Numbered from the stretch's first letter, positions 37,650 to 45,420 are shown. The stretch is 63,872 nt of DNA from Bradyrhizobium sp. ARR65 (GCF_000472385.1 NZ_AWZU01000045.1:224-64095); one strand, 5' to 3'. The notes: generated from the sequence alone by a model not told the origin. Numbers and translations are program-made.

Positions 37650-38585
37650 ATGACCGACCATGACGACACCGAATTCGAACCGCCGCACACCTCGTCCCCA
37701 ACCGATCACGTTCTGACCGAATTGCAACTGTTCGGCTACCGACCGTTCAGCGACGAGCCTGACGCTAGGCCGCTTCCCGAAGGCAAGACGATCGCCATCG
37801 CCGTGGCCGACATCTTTGATGCCCTCGTAGCGACCCTGAGCGACACCCGCATGGAGGCCGACCTAGAAGACCTGCTCTGGTCGACTGTCAATCTGTTCCA
37901 TCGCGCGACGCACCGTATCGAGCGCGACCTCGACGACAATGAACAGGCGCAGCGGAAGAGTCAGCGTGAGCAGGACGGCTCGGAGGTCCGATCGGTCGAA
38001 CTCGAGCGGCTCACCGCGGAAGGCATTTCGTTGATCGAGCGTCGCAACTGTATCGAGGTCTTCCGCGATCAGGCCATCGAGCGCTTTGAGGCCCACACCG
38101 GCTCGCCCTGGCGGCCCCGCTCCGGATCACTTGTCAACCATCGCTCCCTCACCGCGGCGATGATCGACTCCAGAGAGTTCCTCGCTGCAAAACACCGCGC
38201 CGAGACACAGGTGATGCTGCCGGCCGGACCCAAGGTCGCACTGACCGGTGGCCTCGACTTCAACGACCACCGTCTCATCTGGGACCGTCTCGACAAGGTC
38301 CACGCCAAGCACAGCGACATGATTCTGCTGCACGGCGGCTCGCCGAAAGGTGCCGAACTGATCGCCGCCAAATGGGCGACGAGCCGCAAGGTACCGCAAA
38401 TCGCCTTTAAGCCCGACTGGATAAAGCACGCCAAGGCTGCGCCATTCAAACGAAACGATGCGATGCTGGCGCTGGTGCCCATTGGAGTCATGGTCTTCCC
38501 TGGCACCGGCATCCAGGACAATCTCGCTGACAAGGCGAGGCGGCTCGGCATTCCTGTCTGGAAGTTCGGCGATGGCGGCGCGTAA
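37650..38585 (+). CDS. DUF2493 (SLOG-fold) protein
   Basis: A 311-residue conserved ICE protein. The C-terminal domain (about 195-300) is DUF2493, a nucleotide-binding Rossmann-like fold of the SLOG group: KVALTGGLDFNDHRLIWDRLD, MILLHGGSPKGAELIAAKWA, and IAFKPDWIKHAKAAPFKRND. The N-terminal half is helical and charged. The biochemical role is unknown; SLOG proteins bind nucleotide-derived ligands. It is constantly found between the toprim and DUF736 genes in these elements. Confidence 0.85.
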   Translation: MTDHDDTEFEPPHTSSPTDHVLTELQLFGYRPFSDEPDARPLPEGKTIAIAVADIFDALVATLSDTRMEADLEDLLWSTVNLFHRATHRIERDLDDNEQAQRKSQREQDGSEVRSVELERLTAEGISLIERRNCIEVFRDQAIERFEAHTGSPWRPRSGSLVNHRSLTAAMIDSREFLAAKHRAETQVMLPAGPKVALTGGLDFNDHRLIWDRLDKVHAKHSDMILLHGGSPKGAELIAAKWATSRKVPQIAFKPDWIKHAKAAPFKRNDAMLALVPIGVMVFPGTGIQDNLADKARRLGIPVWKFGDGGA

Positions 38586-39751
38586 GCGCCGTCTTGGTCA
38601 TCGTCAAAATCAGACCCAATTGCGTCGGCAGCCTTGCTGGCTCGACGCTGTCTTCTGCGATCGACCGCGGGAGCAATCGAAGCATACCGGATTTGCCTCG
38701 CTTCTTGACGCATCGTCTCGGACGCATTTTGAATAGCGCCCTGGTCGTGGAAGGCGTTACGCTCAGCTTTCAGGTCGGGCCACCACCATGCTTACCATTC
38801 GATCAATTCGGATATGCTTCCGGATTGGGTCATCTGCCGGCTCGTCCTTGAACTCGCGGTATGCGCTCTTCCTTTCTTTATTGGCAGTGTGGCCTCACTC
38901 CATAGGTTGGCAGAACTATTGGTCCGCTCCTCACAGGCATTGGCCGAAGCTGAGCTGATAAGCGCGATTGCTCCGCTCGTTCCAACCGGCCGCCGTTAGT
39001 GCTGTGCCCCATGCTTTTTAGGCTTTTGTTCCCCGGCAGCATTAGCTGGCGATCCTCGGGCATCGCAGGGTCGGCGTAATGTCCTTGTCTGCCGCAAAGC
39101 TGTACCTGGACCGCACGTCGACGCGGCTGCTGGTGGATCGACGCCGTCTCAATCGGGCAGGGCGGCTCGCGGCGAGGCTACCTGTCTTTGCGCCCAATAC
39201 GGACGGCGGGTGATCCTTCGCCTCGGGGTCTAACCGTTTCGTCGGCAGCTGCCTGATCGGGCCTGTCGATCTGTGCCGTGCTGGGCGACCGCTTCGGAGC
39301 GCAAGAGGACCGCGATGTTGATCGTTCGGCGCAGCGCGTAGTGGAAAATGGTTCGGTTGCGGTCGCAGCTGAGTTCCGGCAAACGATGTCCGTCTTTTCC
39401 CGCACGCTGTTTCTTTCTCTGCGCTGGATCAAGCCGACCTCTTGCATGGTGCAGCCGATATTAGCCACGTCTTCTCCCCGATGCTGTTCGGCGCGCGGAC
39501 GCACCTCGCCTCTTGATGGCTCAATCTGCCGAAGACCGGCTGCGCCTCGATCGTCTGAGCCGCAACGCCGTCTCAAGACTTTCTTCCCCTGGGCTGAAGC
39601 CCATTCCTCGCGGGTCAAGAAAGTCTCCACGACGGCGTCCTCCGCTGCGCTCCGGCCCGCAACTGGGTGCGTCGCCGATCGTCCTCGCCAGCTGAAGCGC
39701 CATCGAGGCCCGCGGTGGTCGCGGGCTCGAAACAACTGAAGGAGAAGTGAC
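38586..39751. other. Long leader region before DUF736
   Basis: About 1.2 kb without a recognised gene. Two short frames might be real but lack support: 38814-38999 (61 residues, hydrophobic start MLPDWVICRLVLELAV) and an ORF of 44 residues from 39079 (MSLSAAKLYLDRTSTRLLVD). The region ends in the GAAGGAGAAG ribosome site of DUF736. Confidence 0.4.
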
Positions 39752-40072
39752 ATGGCTATCATCGGTTCTTTCAAGAAAGTCGGCAATGACCTCCAGGGCG
39801 AGATCATCACGCTTAGCCTGCAGGTCAGGGGGGTCCGCATCCTTGCCGAGCCCGATCGCGGAAGCGAGAACGCGCCCAGCCACAGGGTCTACGTGGGCCG
39901 CGCCGAGATCGGAGCGGCCTGGTCGAAGCGCTCCGAGGAGGGCCGCGACTATCTCTCGCTCAAGCTCGACGACCCCTCGTTCAATGCACCGATCTACGCG
40001 AACCTGTTCGACGACGAAGACGGCGACGGTTACACGCTGCTCTGGTCGCGGCCGCGGAAGAACGGCGAATAG
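39752..40072 (+). CDS. DUF736 protein
   Basis: A 106-residue protein with the full DUF736 pattern: IGSFKKVGNDLQGEIITLSL, RVYVGRAEIGAAWSKRS, YLSLKLDDPSFNAPIYANLF and GYTLLWSRPRK at the end. The family is a hallmark of rhizobial ICEs and is usually encoded near the excision genes; its function is not known. The start has a strong GAAGGAG site. Two decayed copies lie at 41080-41388 and 42704-42980, inside the regulatory array. Confidence 0.92.
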   Translation: MAIIGSFKKVGNDLQGEIITLSLQVRGVRILAEPDRGSENAPSHRVYVGRAEIGAAWSKRSEEGRDYLSLKLDDPSFNAPIYANLFDDEDGDGYTLLWSRPRKNGE

Positions 40073-40087
40073 AACTCGCGGTGCCTG

Positions 40088-40117
40088 CCCCGCCCGAGTA
40101 GATCGGGCGGGCTCTTC
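40088..40117 (+). terminator. Terminator after DUF736
   Basis: CCCGCCCGA GTAGA TCGGGCGGG followed by CTCTTCCTTT forms a perfect 9-bp GC stem 16 bases after the DUF736 stop. A decayed version of the same hairpin follows the DUF736 remnant near 41410. Confidence 0.75.
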
Positions 40118-40273
40118 CTTTGCAGCAGACAGCAGGACACGTGCATGCAAATTTAAGATCGTTAGCGTCCTCCAATTCGGCCCGGAAACGTTTGATGCCG
40201 AAAGTCTGGCGCCAGCGTGCTGGTGATCGCCGGCTCATGCTGACCGGACCGCTTGAGTTCTAGCTTTTACGCC

Positions 40274-40501
40274 TCAGTCTGACTTCGATCGCGAAGGCCG
40301 CTTGAGAAGATCGGCTGCTTCAACGCCCAATACCTGGGCTAGGTTATCAACCACATCAATACTGGCGGCATAGACGCTCCGCTCGAGCGCGCTTATGTAA
40401 GTCCGGTCGATATCCGCGCGGTGCGCCAATTCCTCTTGCGACAGGCCTTTCACCTGCCGGAGTTTTCTCAAATTTAGCGCCAGTACCTCTCGGATGTTCA
40501 T
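40274..40501 (-). CDS. XRE repressor 1 of the array (QseC-like)
   Basis: A 75-residue single-domain XRE protein: NLRKLRQVKGLSQEELAHRADIDRTYISALER is the helix-turn-helix, and ASIDVVDNLAQVLGVEAADLL the closing helices. It is divergent from the DUF2285 gene at 40699 with a 197-base spacer containing GAGTATT twice (40525 and 40540), a possible operator. Size, fold and divergent position match QseC, the repressor that controls qseM in ICEMlSymR7A. It differs greatly in sequence from the other four XRE proteins in the array. Confidence 0.8.
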   Translation of the reverse strand: MNIREVLALNLRKLRQVKGLSQEELAHRADIDRTYISALERSVYAASIDVVDNLAQVLGVEAADLLKRPSRSKSD

Positions 40502-40524
40502 GCCCCGGAGGGCAGCCTCTTGCA

Positions 40525-40546
40525 GAGTATTCCACCACGGAGTATT
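40525..40546. promoter_or_regulatory. Repeated GAGTATT, candidate operator of module 1
   Basis: GAGTATT occurs at 40525-40531 and 40540-40546, between the divergent starts of the XRE and DUF2285 genes. Unlike modules 3-5, it is a direct rather than inverted repeat, so the assignment is weaker. Confidence 0.35.
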
Positions 40547-40698
40547 TTCTACAAAAGGGGAGCCAACCTTTCCCGCCCTGATGGACTAAATCTTGATTGG
40601 GGGCTCGATCGGCAGAATGCGGCTAAAGGTGCGGCTTTCAATGCGTGTCGGGCAAGCACACCCATTACCCCGGATCGCATTGTTCTTGCAGGATTATC

Positions 40699-40974
40699 AT
40701 GCAGACATCGCCGCTTGAGCCAGATGTCGCGGACTGGGCGCCGACAGATGCGCGGCTTACGTCATACGACGAGCAGCATCTGGTGACATACTGGCGACTG
40801 CTTGATGCTGAGGCCGACCGCGCCGATTGGCAGGAAGTGGCACGGATCGTACTGCGTATTGACCCGGAACGTGAGCCCGCTCGCGCTCGAAATGCATATA
40901 GCAGCCACTTGGCGAGAGCAAAATGGATGGCAGACCACGGTTACCGCCATTTGCTTCGCGGCGGCGCTGACTAG
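40699..40974 (+). CDS. DUF2285 protein 1 (QseM-like antiactivator)
   Basis: A 91-residue single DUF2285 domain: LTSYDEQHLVTYWRLLDAEADRADWQEVARIVLRIDPEREPARARNAYSSHLARAKWMADHGYRHLL (broken here only for description). DUF2285 is a helix-turn-helix variant; the single-domain member QseM in ICEMlSymR7A binds and blocks the activators TraR and FseA. The ATG at 40699 is shared in context with the other copies (start MQT/MQI). Nearly identical paralogues lie at 42284, 43383, 44096 (broken) and 45060. Confidence 0.82.
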   Translation: MQTSPLEPDVADWAPTDARLTSYDEQHLVTYWRLLDAEADRADWQEVARIVLRIDPEREPARARNAYSSHLARAKWMADHGYRHLLRGGAD

Positions 40975-41042
40975 GAGAATCTGCCATCCGGAAAGTCGCG
41001 AGCGAGGTCAGAATTCCTGTCCGACATTGTGATCGCCTGCAC

Positions 41043-41056
41043 GCATCACGTGATGC
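41043..41056. promoter_or_regulatory. Array palindrome 1
   Basis: GCATCACGTGATGC, a perfect 14-bp palindrome about 70 bases after the DUF2285 stop and before the DUF736 remnant. The same site recurs once per module. Confidence 0.6.
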
Positions 41057-41079
41057 ATGTTTGACAACTCACCCGACAG

Positions 41080-41391
41080 CCTGTTTTGTGAGATGCCGTT
41101 TTCGGGGAGGGATCGGCAACAATTGCCAGGGCGAGATCGCCACTGTGAAGCCATCGGCCAGGCCGTCCCCATTGCTTGCCGACTCCAACCGCTAGAGCCA
41201 GAACGGGCGGGGTTTCCGCAGCTGCGTGGACCGGGACCGGGTCGGCGCGCACTCGTCGCGCGACTACTCTCTCGCTAACGCTTGGAAAGTCCTCGTTCAA
41301 CGCGCCGATCTACGCGAGCTGCCCGACAATGACGACGGCGGATGGGTACACGCTGCTCTGCTTCCGGCCACGTAAGCACGGCGACTAGGAC
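41080..41391 (+). pseudogene. DUF736 remnant 1
   Basis: After a leader resembling that of fseA, scraps of DUF736 appear in several frames, best at the end: SSFNAPIYAS and GYTLLCFRPRKHGD, matching SFNAPIYANLF and GYTLLWSRPRKNGE of the intact gene. Multiple frameshifts make it non-functional. Confidence 0.7.
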
Positions 41392-41788
41392 GCGCGCTGC
41401 CGAGCTCGCCCGAGTAGGTCGCGGGCGACTTGGTTGGGGAGCTTAGAGCACGACCACTCACGGCCCCCACTTTATCTGTGCAGGTTGCGCCTTTCGTACT
41501 GACTCGCTTGGTAGCGGTTCCGTCAGAATAGGTCTAAGCTAGATCGTGGCGACCATTTGAATTTGGCCGCTGCGTCTCCCGGGATCGCGCACTCGGGTCC
41601 GGGTGCGGTGTGTCTGCGTCTCCAGCTGGGGTACTCCCCGCCACCTGCTACGAGAAGCGCGAAGGGGCTGGCATTTAGTTGGGCCCGAGATCCAGCAACA
41701 GACTGGAATTCCCTATCCAGGTCGGAAAGAATCTTGCTCTGTAGTGTTGCGTGCCCGCCTGGCGCCAATCCGCCGCATTCGCGGAAGA

Positions 41789-42070
41789 TTACGTCTTCTT
41801 GCGACGCGAGCGCACCGATTTGCGACCTTTAGGCAATGTCTTGGGCGTCGGCGCTCCTTTGGGGGGTTGAAGAAAAAATTCCGATAAATGTACACCCAAC
41901 GTCTCGGCAAGCCGATCAAGAAGATCGATCGTCGGGTTTTCCGATTGCCGCTCTAGGCCGCTCATATACGACCGATCGATCCCAGCATCGTACGCCAATT
42001 GCTCTTGTGGGATACCGCGATCCACGCGGATCCGGCGCACATTCCAGGCCACGAGCGCACGAGCTTTCAT
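41789..42070 (-). CDS. XRE repressor 2 of the array (QseC-like)
   Basis: A 93-residue XRE protein with the helix-turn-helix NVRRIRVDRGIPQEQLAYDAGIDRSYMSGLERQSENPTIDLLDRLAETLGV and a basic tail (KGRKSVRSRRKK) absent from the other copies. Divergent from the DUF2285 gene at 42284, with a vestigial DUF2285 scrap (42198-42272) in the spacer. The start ATG at 42070 is the first in frame with homology. Confidence 0.78.
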   Translation of the reverse strand: MKARALVAWNVRRIRVDRGIPQEQLAYDAGIDRSYMSGLERQSENPTIDLLDRLAETLGVHLSEFFLQPPKGAPTPKTLPKGRKSVRSRRKKT

Positions 42071-42197
42071 GCGCTAAAGCAGCCATTTGGTAGGCCATCA
42101 AACCACTGGCTATAACCAAAGTATTATGGCAATATTGTTAGCGCTCTCAAGGGCTGCAAATGCAGAACCAACATGAATATGGCGCCGCATCTTCCGA

Positions 42198-42272
42198 TAT
42201 GGCGCTAAGAAAGCGGGCGCTCGCGACCTATGACGAGAAGCATCGGGTGACGTACATGCGCCTTTCTTTGTA
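42198..42272 (+). pseudogene. Vestigial DUF2285 fragment
   Basis: The 24-codon frame MALRKRALATYDEKHRVTYM matches the segment LTAYDEQHLVTYW of the DUF2285 genes, then stops. It lies directly upstream of the intact copy 2 and suggests a sixth module was lost by deletion or unequal exchange. Confidence 0.5.
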
Positions 42273-42283
42273 GCGGGACTTTA

Positions 42284-42613
42284 ATGCAAACACAGCCGAT
42301 TGACCCGGACGTCGCGGACTTGGCGCCCACAGATGCGGCTCTCACGCCTTATGACGAGCAGCATCTGGTGACATACTGGCGACTTCTTGATGCAGAGGCC
42401 GACCGCGCCGATTGGCAGGAAGCGGCCCGGGTTGTGCTGCACATTGACCCGGAGCGTGAGCCCGCTCGCGCTCGTAGTTCATATGACAGCCATCTGGCGC
42501 GAGCAAAATGGATGGCGGACCACGGTTACCGCCACTTGCTTCGTGAGGGCGCTGTCAAACAGCAAGAATCTGCCATTCCGGATGCGCCATCGAGAGCAGG
42601 TTTCTCCCGCTGA
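42284..42613 (+). CDS. DUF2285 protein 2 (QseM-like antiactivator)
   Basis: The longest copy of the series, 109 residues. Residues 1-90 match the other copies (DPDVADLAPTDAALTPYDEQ, then HLARAKWMADHGYRHLLREG). The stop used by the others (after GGAD/GGAK) is not in frame here, so 15 extra residues of what is non-coding leader elsewhere are added. Divergent from XRE 2. Confidence 0.8.
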   Translation: MQTQPIDPDVADLAPTDAALTPYDEQHLVTYWRLLDAEADRADWQEAARVVLHIDPEREPARARSSYDSHLARAKWMADHGYRHLLREGAVKQQESAIPDAPSRAGFSR

Positions 42614-42631
42614 TCACGTGATCGCGTGTAC

Positions 42632-42645
42632 GCATGACCTGATGC
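42632..42645. promoter_or_regulatory. Array palindrome 2 (variant)
   Basis: GCATGACCTGATGC, two changes from the perfect site, at the same relative position. Another palindrome, GATCACGTGATC, lies 20 bases upstream (42612-42623). Confidence 0.5.
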
Positions 42646-42703
42646 ATATTTGACAACTCGCTTAGCGACGTGAACTTGCCATTCTGGTTCCGGGGATCCG
42701 AGC

Positions 42704-42980
42704 AATGTCTGAGCTCGAGTTGCGATCACGGAACGTCGGCAACGATCGGCAGGACGAGATCACCGTTCTGAGGCTACAGGTCAGGGCGTCCGCATCGTGG
42801 CCGAGCCCAACGGGCAGAACAGAACGGGCGGAGCTCCTGCTTCTACTTGGACCGGCCTAGATCGGCGCGGACTGGTCGAAGCGCCTCAAGGAGGCCGCGA
42901 GTACTTTTTGGCTAAGCTCGAGATTCTCGCTCCACGCTCCGATCTACGCCGCTGCGCACTGCTCTGCTCGCGCTGGAAGA
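42704..42980 (+). pseudogene. DUF736 remnant 2
   Basis: After the fseA-like leader and ATG at 42704 (MSELELRSRNVGND), the frame follows DUF736 (NVGNDRQDEITVLRLQVR) for about 30 residues, then breaks. Later pieces read IGADWSKRLKEAA and HAPIYAA in other frames. Non-functional. Confidence 0.65.
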
Positions 42981-43071
42981 GCGCGCTCCACGCCGAGGAG
43001 AAGCAAAGAGAAGCAGATCAGGCGTTTAGACCACAAACATGGGATTGGGAGGTAACACGTACTGGGCCCAC

Positions 43072-43302
43072 CTATTTAGGGCGGCCTCTTTTTGTAGGCC
43101 GTTTCAGGAACTCATCAGGCTCAACGTCAAGCTTGTCGGCAAGCCGGCCAATGATCTTTATGCTGACGTAGTACGCGCCCTTTTCAAGCTGGCTCAGATA
43201 GCTCCGGCTTATCTCAGCCTCTAAAGCAAGTTCGTCTTGCGACCATCCCCTGGCATTGCGTAGACGACGCAAATTGGTGGCGAATGTCTCCCGCAAGTCC
43301 AT
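43072..43302 (-). CDS. XRE repressor 3 of the array (QseC-like)
   Basis: A 76-residue XRE protein: NLRRLRNARGWSQDELALEAEISRSYLSQLEKG is the helix-turn-helix, and DKLDVEPDEFLKRP the end. Only 80 bases separate it from the DUF2285 start at 43383, and a perfect inverted repeat lies between them, as for a repressor controlling both itself and its neighbour. Confidence 0.82.
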   Translation of the reverse strand: MDLRETFATNLRRLRNARGWSQDELALEAEISRSYLSQLEKGAYYVSIKIIGRLADKLDVEPDEFLKRPTKRGRPK

Positions 43303-43323
43303 GCGGGAAAGGATGCCGCTTGC

Positions 43324-43350
43324 TCAGTATATTGCACCTCGATATACTGA
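43324..43350. promoter_or_regulatory. Operator candidate of module 3
   Basis: TCAGTATAT and ATATACTGA form a perfect 9-bp inverted repeat with a 9-base spacer, midway between the divergent starts of XRE 3 and DUF2285 3. Confidence 0.6.
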
Positions 43351-43382
43351 ACAAAGTGCCGTCGCGCCCTGTCCGTAAGATC

Positions 43383-43661
43383 ATGCAGACCCCGCCACCC
43401 GATCCTGATGTCGCCGATTCAGCTCCTGACGATCCAGTGCTCACGGCCTATGACGAGCAACATCTGGTAACGTACTGGCGACTTCTTGATGCCGAGACCG
43501 ACGGCGCCGATTGGCAGGAAGTCGCACGGATCGTCCTGCATATTGATCCGGAGCGTGAACCGGTGCGCGCTCGTAATGCATTTGACAACCACCTGGCGCG
43601 CGCAAAATGGATGGCAGACCAGGGTTACCGCCATTTGCTTCGCGGCGGCGCTGACAAGTAG
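43383..43661 (+). CDS. DUF2285 protein 3 (QseM-like antiactivator)
   Basis: A 92-residue single DUF2285 domain (DPDVADSAPDDPVLTAYDEQ, DWQEVARIVLHIDPEREP, AKWMADQGYRHLL). By my count it differs from copy 5 at 11 of 92 positions, showing recent duplication. The ATG at 43383 is in the conserved position. Divergent from XRE 3. Confidence 0.82.
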   Translation: MQTPPPDPDVADSAPDDPVLTAYDEQHLVTYWRLLDAETDGADWQEVARIVLHIDPEREPVRARNAFDNHLARAKWMADQGYRHLLRGGADK

Positions 43662-43731
43662 GAAGAATCTGCCATCTGGAAGGTCGCAAGCGAGGGCAGA
43701 CTTCTCACCGAAACCGTGCCGCCCTGCGCAC

Positions 43732-43745
43732 GCATCACACGATGC
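43732..43745. promoter_or_regulatory. Array palindrome 3 (variant)
   Basis: GCATCACACGATGC, two central bases changed from the perfect palindrome, about 70 bases after the DUF2285 stop. Here the next gene (XRE 4) follows at once, with no DUF736 remnant. Confidence 0.5.
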
Positions 43746-43763
43746 AGAATTAGGCAATCCCCA

Positions 43764-44015
43764 CTACTTTCGCTTCACCGTTTTCGGGCGCTCGTTCCGA
43801 AATTCCTCATCAGGCAGAACCAGATCGACGTGACTGATGCCAAGCGTGCTTGCGAGCTCGAACAGTGTCACCACAGTGGGATTGCGCTGACCGCGCTCCA
43901 AGCCGCTGATGTACTGTTGGGTAAAACCCGACGCTTCCGCAAACTTCTCCTGCGTGAAGCCCTTCTGCTTCCGCAGCCGTGCGAAATTCCGGCCCACCAA
44001 CCTGCGCATGTCCAT
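43764..44015 (-). CDS. XRE repressor 4 of the array (QseC-like)
   Basis: An 83-residue XRE protein: NFARLRKQKGFTQEKFAEASGFTQQYISGLERGQRNPTVVTLFELASTLGI. It begins at 44015 (MDMRRLV) or 44009. A symmetric operator candidate lies between it and the DUF2285 start 80 bases away. The recognition helix (FTQQYISGLER) differs from those of the other modules. Confidence 0.82.
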   Translation of the reverse strand: MDMRRLVGRNFARLRKQKGFTQEKFAEASGFTQQYISGLERGQRNPTVVTLFELASTLGISHVDLVLPDEEFRNERPKTVKRK

Positions 44016-44034
44016 CTGCGCAAGTTTGCGTCTT

Positions 44035-44068
44035 TACATACTATGAGGTTTACCTCCTATAATATGTA
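44035..44068. promoter_or_regulatory. Operator candidate of module 4
   Basis: Nested inverted repeats: inner GAGGT TT ACCTC (44045-44056) and outer TACATA (44035-44040) with TATGTA (44063-44068). It lies between the divergent XRE 4 and DUF2285 4 starts and is unlike the module 3 and 5 sites. Confidence 0.6.
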
Positions 44069-44095
44069 TTCCCAGATCGTTCTTGCAGGATTTTC

Positions 44096-44373
44096 ATGCA
44101 AATCTCGTCGCTTGACCCAGACGTCGCTGATTTGGCGCCCACAGATGCGGACCTCACGTCCTATGACGAGCTGCACATGGTGACGTATTGGCGGCTTCTT
44201 GATGCCGAGGCCGACCGCGCCGATTGGCAGGAAGTGGCGCGCATTGTGCTGCATATTGACCCGGAACGTGACCCGCTCGCGCTCGAAATGCATATGACAG
44301 TCATCTGGCGCGAGCAAAATGGATGGCAGACCACGGCTACCGCTATTTGCTCCGCGGCGGCGCTGCCAAATAG
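44096..44373 (+). pseudogene. DUF2285 copy 4, one-base frameshift
   Basis: It matches the other copies up to HIDPERDP. There a single G is missing at about 44271 (GAACGTGACCCG against GAACGTGAGCCCG in copy 1). The downstream bases still encode HLARAKWMADHGYRYLLRGG-type sequence in the shifted frame, to a TAG at 44371. As read, the frame continues to 44494 with an unrelated tail. Its XRE partner is intact. Confidence 0.8.
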
Positions 44374-44440
44374 GACGAATTTGCCATGTGGAATTCGCAA
44401 GCGAGAACAGACTTCTTCTCCTGAAGCCGTGATGTCCTGC

Positions 44441-44458
44441 ATGCATCACGTGATGCAT
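44441..44458. promoter_or_regulatory. Array palindrome 4 (longest form)
   Basis: ATGCATCACGTGATGCAT is a perfect 18-bp palindrome. The 18-bp length and symmetry resemble LuxR/TraR-type boxes. It is followed by the fseA-like leader and a short aborted ORF from 44523. Confidence 0.6.
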
Positions 44459-44643
44459 AATCGGCAAGTCGCCCCGCAACCTGGAGTTTTGTAACTCCGC
44501 TTTCGGGAAGGGGATCTGAGTAATGTCTCGGGTGCGCGAATTTCGACGAAATGTAAGTCGCAGGCTTCGGCGTCGCGACGATTGACGGAAAATCGGAAAA
44601 TCTGTGCGGGCCACGTGCCCGTCCCGCCATCCCAGAGCGAAAA

Positions 44644-44889
44644 TTAGGGACGAATCTTGGATGCCTTTTCCTCGAGTAATTCTGCAGGTCGAACTTCGAG
44701 CGCTTGAGAAATTTGCCAGATTGTAAGGAGGGTTGCGTTTTGTAGCCCTCGCTCCATGCTGCTGATGAAGGCGCGATCGACGCCCATGCGTTCTGCAACG
44801 GCCTCCTGACTCAGGCCAAGGGCCAAGCGAAATCGGCGCGCATTTGCTCCAAAAACCTTGCGAATATCCATCCGCAGGATAGGAAGCAA
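44644..44889 (-). CDS. XRE repressor 5 of the array (QseC-like)
   Basis: An 81-residue XRE protein: NARRFRLALGLSQEAVAERMGVDRAFISSMERGLQNATLLTIWQISQALEV. The ATG at MDIRK (44871) aligns with the starts of the other copies (MNIREV, MDLRET, MDMRRL) and is the likelier start. It is divergent from the intact DUF2285 copy next to fseA, so this module probably matters most for present-day control. Confidence 0.82.
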   Translation of the reverse strand: MLPILRMDIRKVFGANARRFRLALGLSQEAVAERMGVDRAFISSMERGLQNATLLTIWQISQALEVRPAELLEEKASKIRP

Positions 44890-44890
44890 T

Positions 44891-44923
44891 CGCGTATTTT
44901 GGCGCTACGTGTTATAATACGCG
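44891..44923. promoter_or_regulatory. Operator candidate of module 5
   Basis: CGCGTATT (44891-44898) and AATACGCG (44916-44923) form a perfect 8-bp inverted repeat with a 17-base spacer, just upstream of the XRE 5 start. Confidence 0.55.
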
Positions 44924-45059
44924 GAAGCCAGGGCATCAGCCCGGTCCATCAAACCTCGCTCTGAGGAATTTGTGCTGGACTTGAAGGAGTTAACACGGCT
45001 GTGAGGAGATACTCAAGGATTGGGATCAATATCCGGCAGACGAATGTTGGTGAATAGCC

Positions 45060-45338
45060 ATGCAGACCCCGCCGCTCGATCCTGATGTCGCCGATTCAGC
45101 TCCAGACGATCCGGTGCTCACGGCCTATGACGAGCAACACCTGGTGACGTATTGGCGGCTTCTTGATGCCGAGGCCGACGGCGCCGACTGGCAGGAAGTG
45201 GCACGGATCGTCCTGCATATTGATGCGCAACTTGAGCCGGTGCGCGCTCGTCATGCATTTGAGAGCCATCTGGCCCGAGCAAAATGGATGGCAGACCACG
45301 GTTACCGCCATTTTCTCCGCGGTGGTGCGGCCAAATAA
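45060..45338 (+). CDS. DUF2285 protein 5 (QseM-like antiactivator)
   Basis: A 92-residue single DUF2285 domain, intact, differing from copy 3 at few positions (notably HIDAQLEP for HIDPEREP). It precedes fseA by 155 bases with the array palindrome between. In ICEMlSymR7A, QseM binds FseA and TraR and keeps the element quiescent; by position and domain this protein is the best candidate for that role here. Confidence 0.82.
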   Translation: MQTPPLDPDVADSAPDDPVLTAYDEQHLVTYWRLLDAEADGADWQEVARIVLHIDAQLEPVRARHAFESHLARAKWMADHGYRHFLRGGAAK

Positions 45339-45406
45339 GAAAAATCTCCTATCTGGAATTCGCAAGCGAGAACCGATTTCTCCTCTGCAACCGTGATGCC
45401 TAGCAC

Positions 45407-45420
45407 GCATCACGTGATGC
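45407..45420. promoter_or_regulatory. Array palindrome 5, upstream of fseA
   Basis: GCATCACGTGATGC, perfect, 72 bases before the fseA ATG. Its position is that of an activator box for fseA; in ICEMlSymR7A the homologous msi172 gene is TraR-activated. Confidence 0.6.

Noticed and set aside
39178..39840. Long overlapping ORFs on both strands before DUF736
   Set aside because: No family resemblance; the region fits a GC-rich leader, and the minus-strand ORF overlaps the sure DUF736 start.
41043..45420. Regularly spaced palindromes taken as a possible CRISPR-like array
   Set aside because: The spacing is 0.7-1.6 kb with genes between, and no cas gene is present; the sites belong to duplicated modules.
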